DNA of 12,880 nt from DASWIV01 sp036397475 (GTDB lineage Bacteria > JAJVIF01 > JAPKYR01), in NCBI GenBank assembly GCA_036397475.1, contig DASWIV010000332.1, positions 1 through 12,880 on the forward strand. The letters are read 5' to 3'. The notes beneath the pieces were generated by a model. It saw nothing but the letters and a program-made list of their open reading frames with translations, had not been told where the DNA came from and ran no database searches. A program made the translations under genes and the position numbers. The stretch's first letter is position 1. Each line of letters opens with the position of its first letter. Shown here in pieces: positions 7,294 through 12,880 of the stretch.

Positions 7294-7782
7294 ATGTTTA
7301 AAAGATTTTCAATGCTCACCATCGCCGCGATCATCGCGTTCGGTATCAGCGGACTGCCCGCCTACGCGCAGTATGGGGGCAATCCGATGGATATGGGAAC
7401 CTTCTCCCTTGGCGGCGGATGGTGGAGCATGCCGGATGCAGGCGACGGCATCGATAATTCTGGCCTGTATGTAGCCGGGCAGTATCGGGCAGAGCAGTAC
7501 ATGCTCGAGTTCGATATTTCGATGGCCGATACTCAGTTCTACGCTCTCGCCGCGGACTACCTTTATTCGCTCGCGGAAGGCGGATATTCAATGGCCAGTG
7601 GCGCTGTATATATCGGCGCCGGATACACGTATTTTTCATCCGACGATCTGGATAATGAGAGCGGACTGAACGCGATCCTTGCAGCCGAGGTCGGCGACCA
7701 GTTGTTTGGGTCGATAAGGTACGACTGGCTCGGCGGAGACCAGGATATGTTCACACTGGGCATAACGTACTCATTTTATTGA
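7294..7782 (+). CDS. Small secreted outer-membrane beta-barrel candidate
   Basis: 162 residues. GAGAGG (7281-7286) sits 7 nt before the ATG. A standard signal peptide (MFKRF, hydrophobic core, AYA before Gln26) leaves a mature protein of about 137 residues. It is rich in Gly, Tyr, Trp and Phe in alternating amphipathic strands, for example 'GLYVAGQYRAEQYMLEFDIS', 'FYALAADYLYSL', 'AVYIGAGYTYFS' and 'QLFGSIRYDWLG'. It ends TLGITYSFY, an aromatic C-terminal strand of the type recognised by the barrel assembly machinery. Size and strand count suit an eight-stranded barrel of the OmpA/OmpX-like size class. It carries no peptidoglycan-binding domain or obvious enzyme motif. It has its own terminator and appears monocistronic. 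The exact family is not recognised; a periplasmic beta-rich protein is the alternative. Confidence 0.75.
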   Translation: MFKRFSMLTIAAIIAFGISGLPAYAQYGGNPMDMGTFSLGGGWWSMPDAGDGIDNSGLYVAGQYRAEQYMLEFDISMADTQFYALAADYLYSLAEGGYSMASGAVYIGAGYTYFSSDDLDNESGLNAILAAEVGDQLFGSIRYDWLGGDQDMFTLGITYSFY

Positions 7783-7833
7783 CGAAGATATAGCTTAAAG
7801 AAGCACGTAATACTCCCACCCTCATCCTCCTCC

Positions 7834-7868
7834 TAACGACTCGCTTCCGGCGGGTCGTTAATTTTCTT
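7834..7868 (+). terminator. Intrinsic terminator of the barrel gene
   Basis: TAACGACTCGC (7834-7844) pairs with GCGGGTCGTTA (7850-7860) over an 11-bp stem with one wobble pair and the loop TTCCG, followed by ATTTTCTT. Strong stem, short loop and U-rich tail downstream of the stop at 7782. Confidence 0.85.
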
Positions 7869-7884
7869 ATTCATCGTACGCCTA

Positions 7885-8034
7885 CCTAAAAAACGCCGGA
7901 GCGCGTCCGCCGCTGCGGACCATCACGCATCCTGACTGGAACCGCGAAACTCCTCATACGCATTCCTAAACGCCGGAGCGCGGGATTCCCATCACGCATC
8001 CTGACTGGAAGCGCGAAACTCCAGTTACGCAATT
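7885..8034. repeat. Tandem pair of about 70-80-bp direct repeats with variable core
   Basis: Copy 1 (7885-7964) and copy 2 (7965-8034) are back to back. Both read CCTAAA, then CGCCGGAGCGCG, a variable core, then CATCACGCATCCTGACTGGA (7921-7940 and 7990-8009), A[CG]CGCGAAACTCC and a TACGCA[AT] tail. Copy 1 carries a 15-nt core forming a hairpin (GTCCGC, loop CGCT, GCGGAC at 7905-7920); copy 2 has only a 7-nt core (7983-7989). A partial tail at about 7873-7880 may be a third, degraded copy. Well-kept outer parts with a changing core suggest a dispersed element family. Confidence 0.75.
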
Positions 8035-8056
8035 TGCACCCGGGTAGAATATGAAA

Positions 8057-8155
8057 TGCCGGCAAGATGCCAGCGCTCCAAGCCAGCGCTCCAAGCAAGC
8101 GTTACGTAGGGGGGCTGCCGGCAAGATGCCAGCGCTCCAAGCCAGCGCTCCAAGC
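8057..8155. repeat. Two 40-bp GC-rich direct repeats built of 13-bp tandem units
   Basis: Positions 8057-8096 and 8116-8155 are identical over 40 bp, separated by 19 bp. Each begins TGCCGGCAAGAT and continues with two copies of GCCAGCGCTCCAA, then a decayed third unit (GCAAGCGTTACGT after copy 1, GCCAGTGCTCCGA after copy 2). The reverse complement contains GCGCTGGCATCTTGCCGGC, which I recall as the type of interspersed intergenic repeat common in large bacterial genomes. It is not a CRISPR array: two copies, internal tandem structure, and a spacer of 19 bp that is itself a decayed unit. Confidence 0.8.
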
Positions 8156-8253
8156 CAGTGCTCCGAGGCAAAAGATTTCTACTCCAATAACGAAAAATTG
8201 GACGTATTCCTCTCCAAATTCCCCGTAGATCTTGAATGGTAGATTGTTTTTTC

Positions 8254-9372
8254 TCAGCCCTTGAGGCTTGCGCGGAATTCTTCGGGGTTATGGCAGATAC
8301 CGATTGCGGTCTCCATCGTAATCTTGCCCTCAAGCACCAGGCGCTTCAGGTCCATGTCCAGGGTTTTCATCCCCCATTTAGCGCCCGACTCAAGCGCTGT
8401 CGGGATCTGGTGAGATTTCGCCTCGCGGATCATGTTCCTGATACCGTGGGTTGCCACAAGTGTTTCAACAGCGACAACACGTCCGCCGCCCGTTTCCCTG
8501 GTTTTCGGAAGCAGGGTCTGGGATAGAATTCCCATCAGCGTCATGGAAAGCTGCAGACGTATCTGCGCCTGCTGGTGAGCCGGGAATGCGTCGACAATAC
8601 GGTCGACCGATGATACCGCGGAGTTGGTATGCAAAGTACCGAACACGAGGTGGCCCGTTTCCGCCGCGGTTAGAGCGGTGGAGATGGTTTCGAGGTCGCG
8701 CATCTCGCCGAGGAGGATGACGTCGGGGTCCTGCCTCAAGGCAGACCTCAGCGCCCTTGAGAAGCTTATTGTATCCGCGCCGACTTCGCGCTGGGAGATC
8801 ATGGCTGTTTTACTTACGTGCCTGTACTCGATAGGGTCCTCTACAGTGATGATGTTGCAGGGACGATTTTCATTGATGTAATTGATCATTGAGGCCAGGG
8901 ATGTGGATTTACCTGAGCCGGTAGGTCCCGTTACAAGCACGAGGCCACGTGGTTTGAGCGACATTTCCTTACAGACGGTCTCGGGAATTCCAAGGTCTTC
9001 GATCTTCGGAATTCGCTGCGGGATTGTCCTCAATGCTAAGGCGAGCTTGTCGCGTTCGTAAAATATATTGACCCTGAATCGCGATAATCCGGTGATTTCG
9101 TAGGCAAGGTCGCAGTCTCCATTTTCCTCGAGGTTATTTTTCTGGTAGTCGTTGATCAGGCTCAGGGAGAGTTTCTTGGTCTCGTCGGGAGTAAAAATCG
9201 GATAAGTTTTATCCCTGATCAATTTTCCGTGAAGCCTGAAGATCGGATAGTCGTTTGCACGGATATGGAGGTCGGTGCAGTCGTTCTGGAATCCTTTAGT
9301 GAGGGCTTCATCGAGGTCAAATGGATTTTCAGGTCCTTGCGTCATTTCTTCGACGCGGGCCGACTGTGTCAT
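8254..9372 (-). CDS. pilT: Type IV pilus retraction ATPase PilT
   Basis: 372 residues. Hexameric cytoplasmic ATPase of the secretion NTPase superfamily that depolymerises type IV pili and powers twitching. Visible in order: an N-terminal PAS-like region (about 15-120), Walker A GPTGSGKS (149-156), Asp-box IITVEDPIEYRH (174-185), Walker B region DPDVILLGEMRDLET (215-229, with the PilT-type catalytic Glu), His-box GHLVFGTLHTNSA (240-252), and GIRNMIRE (310-317), the counterpart of the AIRNLIRE motif needed for retraction. Length is slightly above the usual 345-370. The ATG at 9372 is preceded by GGTGA about 8 nt upstream; a second ATG nine codons in would remove only a non-conserved extension. 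PilU is the main alternative; the full AIRNLIRE-type motif favours PilT. No other pilus gene is in the window. Confidence 0.93.
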   Translation of the reverse strand: MTQSARVEEMTQGPENPFDLDEALTKGFQNDCTDLHIRANDYPIFRLHGKLIRDKTYPIFTPDETKKLSLSLINDYQKNNLEENGDCDLAYEITGLSRFRVNIFYERDKLALALRTIPQRIPKIEDLGIPETVCKEMSLKPRGLVLVTGPTGSGKSTSLASMINYINENRPCNIITVEDPIEYRHVSKTAMISQREVGADTISFSRALRSALRQDPDVILLGEMRDLETISTALTAAETGHLVFGTLHTNSAVSSVDRIVDAFPAHQQAQIRLQLSMTLMGILSQTLLPKTRETGGGRVVAVETLVATHGIRNMIREAKSHQIPTALESGAKWGMKTLDMDLKRLVLEGKITMETAIGICHNPEEFRASLKG

Positions 9373-9684
9373 GATCTTTCACCACTGTATTTTGATAGGC
9401 TGTTCAGCCGCAGGCAGGAAATTATACCCCGATATTTTTTCAGAATATACCCGGAGCATATAAATCCATTCTAAAGTATATCGAACAAATGCTTAAAAAT
9501 CGCCTTGTCCGGGCAATTATACTTGAGAAAATTGTAATTAGATGGTAATTATTACTAGGAGAGGACGTAGCCGTAGAACGGATTCAGGTACTCCCGGGGG
9601 AATTTCCCATTTCCCTGTAATATTCCAGATCTGAACCAGATGGGGCGATTGAGAGCGATGCAAGTCGGGTGCGATTTGATTTAT

Positions 9685-9713
9685 TTGACTGGATATTACA
9701 TGAGTGTTAACAT
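9685..9713 (+). promoter_or_regulatory. Candidate sigma70-type promoter of the HD-GYP gene
   Basis: TTGACT (9685-9690, 5 of 6 consensus) and TAACAT (9708-9713, 4 of 6) are separated by 17 bp. Transcription would start near 9720, just before the hairpin-forming leader. Found by eye; other starts are possible. Confidence 0.35.
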
Positions 9714-9724
9714 TTCAGGTTATC

Positions 9725-9762
9725 GTCCTGATTTAATGCGAGGACAGGTATAGCCTGCCTCG
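9725..9762 (+). promoter_or_regulatory. Leader RNA with two mutually exclusive hairpins
   Basis: Hairpin 1 pairs GTCCT (9725-9729) with AGGAC (9741-9745). Hairpin 2 pairs CGAGG and CAGG (9739-9743, 9745-9748, one bulged A) with CCTG and CCTCG (9754-9762) around the loop TATAG, followed by a T-rich stretch (GTTTTATTTA, 9771-9780). The two share 9741-9745, so only one can form at a time. A third hairpin (AGGCGGA 9820-9826 with TTCGCCT 9832-9838) lies nearer the gene. No known riboswitch consensus was recognised. Confidence 0.35.
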
Positions 9763-9880
9763 GGTTATGTGTTTTATTTAATTAGAACTGCAGAATAAGG
9801 GAGTATTGCAATCTTATGAAGGCGGATTAAATTCGCCTCTAAGGTTACAGAAGGTCATATTATAGTAAGGAATTAGTTTC

Positions 9881-11782
9881 ATGGACTTTTCAGGCGATTC
9901 ACTGGACAATGAACTTTTAACCAGCCTGACCACACAGGTCACGAGGAAGGTTAAGAATCTGCGCACACTTCTCAAGGTTACGCAGGGCATTAGTTCGGTA
10001 TTGGACCTCGATCAATTATTTTCACTTGTTGTAGAAGAAGCAGCCGGAATTTTCGGCGCTGAGAAAGCGTCGCTGATGGTCAGGGACTCGGGCAGCGATG
10101 TTCTCAGGATCAGGGCGGCACTTGGCCTTCCGGAAGAAGTCATGAAAATCGCCCGTGTAAAGGTCGGGCAGGGAATTTCGGGCACAGTAGCGCAGAGCGG
10201 CGAGAGCCTTTTCATTCGCGACATCGAGAACGACCCCAGGTTCGGGCAGAAAACAGAGAAGAAAAAGGGACAGAAGTACGACACCAATTCCCTGATATGC
10301 GTGCCGATAAAAGGACGCGACAGCCAGGTTCTTGGCGTACTGAACGTAAACAATAAATCCAGCCACGAAGAATTTACAAAAGACGACCTCGATCTGCTTG
10401 AAGTGGTTGCCGGTCAGGCGGGTATCGCACTTGAGAACGCAAGACTGTATAACACCGCTAAACGACAGATCGATGAATTGACAACCATCCACGAGGCTAG
10501 CGAGGAAATCCTGAACGCTGAAACCACTGAGGATGTCCTTGACCTGATGGGACGGCAGATCCGGTCGATTTATCCCGAGAGCGAATTCGGGGTCATTTTT
10601 GTCGATCCGGAAAATTTATTTATCGAATTTCACCAGGGCAGCGATTTCATCAAGGATTTCTTCAACCGCGGCCTCGACAAGGGAATAATCGCGGAGAGAT
10701 TCAAGGATCTCGATGAAATTTACAAACGTCCGCTCCTGTCGGAATTCGACAACCCGGTCTCCGTGCATATATTCGACGATGAGGAACTGGATAACGGCAC
10801 CCTGTTTTCAATTCCGCTTAAGAGCCCGAGGGGAATTGTCGGCTATGTGGATATCTATCTGAAAAATGGCGAGGAAGTGGATGTCAGCCGGCTGAGGGTC
10901 CTTGAGGTTATCGTTCACACAGCCGCCGCGAACCTGGAAAACAGGCATCTCTACGAGGAGATGGGACAGGGTTATAACGAGACCATTCGTGCGCTTTCAG
11001 GCGCTATCGACGCGAAAGATAAATATACGATCGGACACAGCGAACGTGTAGCACTTTACTGTGTGGCGATCGGACGCGCGCTTGGATTCGATGAAAAAAC
11101 ACTTGAGTACGTGGAACGTGCCGGAATACTTCATGACATCGGGAAGATAGGTGTCAGTGAACTGATCCTGGGAAAACCCGGCCGTCTGGATGAGCATGAA
11201 TTCCAGGAAATGAAAGACCACCTTAGAAAATCGGCTGAAATACTTAAACCGATCAAGTTCCTAGGTCCGGCATACGATGGACTTACCATGCACCACGAAC
11301 GAATGGACGGCCGCGGTTACATGGGCGTCCCGGGAGATAAGATCCCGCTTCTTGGGAGAATCATGGCGATCGCTGATGCATTCGACGCGATGACCTCTGA
11401 CAGGCCATACAGAAAAGGCTTGCCGGCGGAAATAGCAAAGCAGGAACTTAGAAAGAATTCAGGTACGCAGTTCGATCCGGACCTGGTTGAGGTTTTCTGC
11501 CATGTTCTGGATCAGAATATGGATGAGAACGGACGGCTTACCTTTGATGGATTAGAGGAAATAAACCGGCGGTCGCAGGTCAGTTTCAAATATGGAAAGG
11601 ATGCTATTCACACCATCTTGAAGCCGTTGTCTGAAGAGGAAAGGGCGAAGCACGAGGAGAGAAGAAAAGCGGCTGCCCGGCGTATCGCGGCAGCGAGCGG
11701 TAATGGCGAGGCGAAGAAAGACGAGGCGGGTGTGAAGCAGGCTGGCGACGACGGTACCCGAAGCTTGTCGGAGAAAGGGTAA
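9881..11782 (+). CDS. GAF-HD-GYP protein, putative cyclic-di-GMP phosphodiesterase
   Basis: 633 residues. TAAGGA (9866-9871) is 9 nt before the ATG. An N-terminal helix leads into a GAF sensor domain (about 40-188; conserved KVGQGISGTVAQSGE, 'ICVPIKGRDSQVLGVLNV'), a second, divergent GAF-like region (about 200-355) and an HD-GYP domain (about 365-545). All metal-ligand positions appear kept: GHSERV His386, LHDIGKIG His418/Asp419, KDH His447, MHHERMDG His471/His472, and ADAFDAMTSDRPYR with Asp499/Asp502. The name-giving GYP is GYM here (479-481). HD-GYP enzymes hydrolyse cyclic-di-GMP to pGpG and GMP; activity is expected but not certain given the changed motif. A Lys/Glu/Ala-rich, probably disordered tail follows from about 583. 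No membrane segment is seen, so it is a soluble sensor. Its divergent neighbour pilT fits cyclic-di-GMP control of surface motility. Confidence 0.93.
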   Translation: MDFSGDSLDNELLTSLTTQVTRKVKNLRTLLKVTQGISSVLDLDQLFSLVVEEAAGIFGAEKASLMVRDSGSDVLRIRAALGLPEEVMKIARVKVGQGISGTVAQSGESLFIRDIENDPRFGQKTEKKKGQKYDTNSLICVPIKGRDSQVLGVLNVNNKSSHEEFTKDDLDLLEVVAGQAGIALENARLYNTAKRQIDELTTIHEASEEILNAETTEDVLDLMGRQIRSIYPESEFGVIFVDPENLFIEFHQGSDFIKDFFNRGLDKGIIAERFKDLDEIYKRPLLSEFDNPVSVHIFDDEELDNGTLFSIPLKSPRGIVGYVDIYLKNGEEVDVSRLRVLEVIVHTAAANLENRHLYEEMGQGYNETIRALSGAIDAKDKYTIGHSERVALYCVAIGRALGFDEKTLEYVERAGILHDIGKIGVSELILGKPGRLDEHEFQEMKDHLRKSAEILKPIKFLGPAYDGLTMHHERMDGRGYMGVPGDKIPLLGRIMAIADAFDAMTSDRPYRKGLPAEIAKQELRKNSGTQFDPDLVEVFCHVLDQNMDENGRLTFDGLEEINRRSQVSFKYGKDAIHTILKPLSEEERAKHEERRKAAARRIAAASGNGEAKKDEAGVKQAGDDGTRSLSEKG

Positions 11783-11809
11783 CAGTGTACATGATTTTGA
11801 AAGTAAGCT

Positions 11810-11836
11810 ATCCGCCTTTAAGGGGCGGATTTTTTA
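11810..11836 (+). terminator. Intrinsic terminator of the HD-GYP gene
   Basis: ATCCGCC (11810-11816) pairs with GGCGGAT (11824-11830) around a 7-nt loop that can close further by two wobble pairs, followed by an uninterrupted T run (11830-11835). It lies 28 nt after the stop. Confidence 0.9.
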
Positions 11837-11892
11837 TTAATTAATGAAATTAAAGAAGACTTAATTTTTATCTAAAAAAGACGATATAACAC

Positions 11893-11921
11893 TTGTGAAT
11901 TAAAATTTAATGAAGTAGAAT
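11893..11921 (+). promoter_or_regulatory. Candidate sigma70-type promoter of a small RNA gene
   Basis: TTGTGA (11893-11898, 4 of 6 consensus) and TAGAAT (11916-11921, 5 of 6) are separated by the ideal 17 bp. It lies after the terminator of the upstream gene, so it would start a new transcript near 11928. Confidence 0.5.
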
Positions 11922-11927
11922 TAAGTC

Positions 11928-12098
11928 AGAAAGTGATGTGGGTAGTAAGGAAACCACTTTACTTTCGTCCCTGGCAACAGGGGACGTAAACAGGATTTCG
12001 CCAACAAGCGTATTCTGAATAAGTTCCTTTTGGCCACTACTGTCCATCGCAATATAAAGTGTAGTGAAGCCGGGTTCGCAAGAACCCGGTTCTATATT
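11928..12098 (+). ncRNA. Candidate structured small RNA of unassigned family, about 170 nt
   Basis: Three hairpins are readable by eye. AGTAAGG (11944-11950) pairs with CTTTACT (11957-11963). CGTCCCTG (11966-11973) pairs with CA and GGGACG (11978-11986, one bulged G) capped by a GCAA tetraloop. The terminator stem (12068-12091) is also capped by GCAA. In addition CACTAC (12035-12040) pairs with GTAGTG (12061-12066). The first two hairpins are stacked 2 nt apart. The unit is framed by a promoter-like pair and an intrinsic terminator and holds no ORF. It matches no consensus I know (6S, SRP RNA, RNase P, tmRNA, cyclic-di-GMP, cobalamin, SAM). A long riboswitch-type leader of the gene at 12287 is the alternative, since the terminator precedes that start by about 185 nt. 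Confidence 0.5.
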
Positions 12099-12100
12099 TT
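12068..12100 (+). terminator. Intrinsic terminator with GCAA tetraloop
   Basis: CCGGGTTC (12070-12077) and GAACCCGG (12082-12089) form a perfect 8-bp stem around GCAA, extended by a G-U and an A-U pair (12068-12069 with 12090-12091), followed by CTATATTTT. It ends the candidate RNA transcript, well before the next gene. Confidence 0.8.
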
Positions 12101-12166
12101 AGTCATTAAAAATTGCTGGAACTTATACGAAAACCAACATTGCAGCAAATTTTCCTCGTATTAAAT

Positions 12167-12196
12167 TCGACAAATTTCCTTCTAATCGGTTAAAAT
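12167..12196 (+). promoter_or_regulatory. Weak promoter candidate for the exported metallopeptidase-like gene
   Basis: TCGACA (12167-12172, 4 of 6 to the -35 consensus) and TAAAAT (12191-12196, 5 of 6 to the -10 consensus) are 18 bp apart in an AT-rich stretch about 90 nt upstream of the start at 12287. A promoter is expected here because an intrinsic terminator precedes it. Confidence 0.3.
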
Positions 12197-12286
12197 CTCA
12201 GCCTGTTTAAAAAATTCAGTTTATCAGCCCTTTTTCATTAAAAGTAATCCTTCACGGGAAACCAGCATGTAGGGGATGGAGATATC

Positions 12287-12880
12287 ATGATCAAAACTCT
12301 CAGATTTTTAACAATTATACTGGTTTTAATAATGGCGCCGTGGTCAGGCGTCTTCGCGCAGGACGAAATGTCGGAGGAAATGCCCGCCGATATGCCGTCC
12401 GAAGAAGTCGCGCCAGAAGAGCCTTACGATTCTATCGCGGATTATGTAGTCGAGTACGAGATGCACGAGGGGATGTTCACTTACTACACGGATCCCGTGT
12501 CAGGAAGAGCGTTAATAAAAATCAAACCGGAGCAGCTGGGTACGATGTATTTTATTTCCACAAGCCTCACGCGTGGAAACGACGATCCGAATTTTTCCGC
12601 TCCGATGATGTGGGGTGCGTCGCCGGTAATCATGCAGCGAAACGCCGGCGCGATAGAATTTATCCGCCCGAATTTCAGCTACACAACAGCCGAGGGGGAG
12701 CCGGTCGCAACCCTGATCGATAACAACGCCGGTAATTTAATAATGGGGCGGTCGTATATCGAAGCCGAAAATGAAGACGGAACGGTTGTATTCGATTTTC
12801 CGACGATGCTTCTCGCCGTGACGGGAATGGAATTATGGGGATTGCCAATCGATTATGAGTCAGCTGTAATTGGAAATATT
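12287..12880 (+). CDS. Exported DUF5118/DUF5117-type zinc metallopeptidase, 3' partial
   Basis: The first 198 codons of a longer gene that runs off the window. GGAG (12278-12281) is 5 nt before the ATG at 12287. A signal peptide (MIKTLRFL, hydrophobic core, VFA before Gln25) is followed by an acidic, Pro/Met/Glu-rich linker (about 26-47). The segment 'EGMFTYY' (61-67), 'KIKPEQLGTMYFISTSLTRG' and the strand-rich part after it resemble the start of large exported metallopeptidases with DUF5118 and DUF5117 domains. In that family the N-terminal domain reads 'G-x-F-x-x-Y ... EIP-x-x-LG-x-x-x-L' and the HExxH zinc site comes several hundred residues later, outside this window. The catalytic site therefore cannot be checked here. 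Protein export is well supported; the enzyme family is inferred. Confidence 0.65.
   Translation, partial: MIKTLRFLTIILVLIMAPWSGVFAQDEMSEEMPADMPSEEVAPEEPYDSIADYVVEYEMHEGMFTYYTDPVSGRALIKIKPEQLGTMYFISTSLTRGNDDPNFSAPMMWGASPVIMQRNAGAIEFIRPNFSYTTAEGEPVATLIDNNAGNLIMGRSYIEAENEDGTVVFDFPTMLLAVTGMELWGLPIDYESAVIGNI

Larger units (their letters stand above)
7783..8253. other. 471-nt intergenic region: terminator plus two repeat families
   Basis: It holds the terminator of the barrel gene (7834-7868), a direct-repeat pair of about 70-80 bp (7885-8034), a second GC-rich repeat pair of 40 bp (8057-8155) and an AT-rich stretch (8166-8253) next to the 3' end of pilT. In the last part only a weak 5-bp hairpin (8184-8188 with 8197-8201) is visible and I cannot call a pilT terminator from it. 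Open frames crossing the repeats are low-complexity and not convincing genes. Confidence 0.6.
9373..9880. other. 508-nt divergent regulatory region of pilT and the HD-GYP gene
   Basis: No credible ORF. For pilT, the minus strand carries a perfect TATAAT (9521-9516) about 145 nt upstream of the start, but with no good -35 partner. For the HD-GYP gene a TTGACT/TAACAT pair lies at 9685-9713, followed by a leader of about 160 nt with hairpins (see separate entries). AGGAGAGG at 9560-9567 looks like a ribosome-binding site but no start codon follows it. The stretch 9570-9680 holds nothing I can interpret. Confidence 0.5.
11783..12286. other. 504-nt intergenic region with terminator, candidate RNA gene and promoter
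   Basis: It holds the HD-GYP terminator (11810-11836), an AT-rich promoter-like stretch (about 11838-11925), a structured RNA candidate ending in its own terminator (11928-12100) and an AT-rich leader of the last gene (12101-12286). No ORF with a plausible ribosome-binding site is present. Confidence 0.6.

Noticed and set aside
8057..8155. Possible CRISPR array
   Set aside because: Only two copies, a 19-bp gap that is a decayed repeat unit, internal 13-bp tandem structure, and no cas gene in the window.
8025..8333. Minus-strand open frames of 102 and 70 codons over the repeats (8025-8333, 7886-8098)
   Set aside because: They translate the GC-rich repeats into low-complexity, Arg/Trp-rich sequence, have no ribosome-binding site and overlap the 3' end of pilT.
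9720..9880. Cyclic-di-GMP (GEMM) riboswitch before the HD-GYP gene
   Set aside because: The expected conserved elements of class I or II cyclic-di-GMP aptamers are not present in the leader.
10022..10492. 156-codon minus-strand ORF
   Set aside because: Antisense to the GAF domain of the HD-GYP gene, whose frame is strongly supported by motifs; Cys/Phe-rich composition typical of an antisense shadow.
12031..12046. Cobalamin riboswitch suggested by GGCCACTACTG
   Set aside because: Only a partial B12-box resemblance; the other conserved blocks of the aptamer are missing.
12340..12723. 127-codon + strand ORF
   Set aside because: It lies in another frame inside the exported protein gene starting at 12287, is very Arg-rich and has no ribosome-binding site.

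Overview
The window looks like a chromosomal segment of a Gram-negative bacterium. It carries signal peptides for export, a lipoprotein with a lipobox, a small outer-membrane-barrel candidate, type IV pilus machinery and a large exported protein of the DUF5118/DUF5117 metallopeptidase type. That mix, together with dispersed GC-rich intergenic repeats, fits an uncultured lineage such as the FCB group, but the sequence gives no decisive taxonomic marker and I do not name a phylum.

Left part (1-about 4020): an AT-rich accessory block, all genes on the + strand. A 5'-truncated protein with His and Cys placed as in caspase-fold peptidases (DUF6345-like) is followed after 10 nt by a membrane-anchored beta-propeller protein. 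Next comes a 414-nt scar with nested inverted repeats, the first 38 codons of a broken IS transposase and the tail of another broken gene. A second, paralogous membrane-anchored beta-propeller closes the block. Codon use and base composition differ visibly from the rest of the window, suggesting an acquired or decaying island.

Middle (about 4060-8250): a perfect 9-bp hairpin covers the ribosome-binding site of a 44-codon ORF, which overlaps a lipoprotein gene with a PPC-like domain in an ATGCTGA junction. A hairpin terminator separates this from convergent ftsK. Divergent from ftsK is a small secreted beta-barrel candidate with a strong terminator, followed by about 270 nt made of two unrelated repeat families.

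Right part (8254-12880): pilT (minus) and a GAF-HD-GYP gene (plus) diverge from a 508-nt intergenic region. Type IV pilus retraction and a putative cyclic-di-GMP phosphodiesterase are functionally compatible neighbours. The HD-GYP gene has a candidate structured leader and its own terminator. Between it and the last, 3'-truncated exported gene lies what looks like a free-standing structured RNA, with its own sigma70-like promoter, two GCAA-capped hairpins and an intrinsic terminator. I could not assign it to a known RNA family, and I consider it the most interesting item here.
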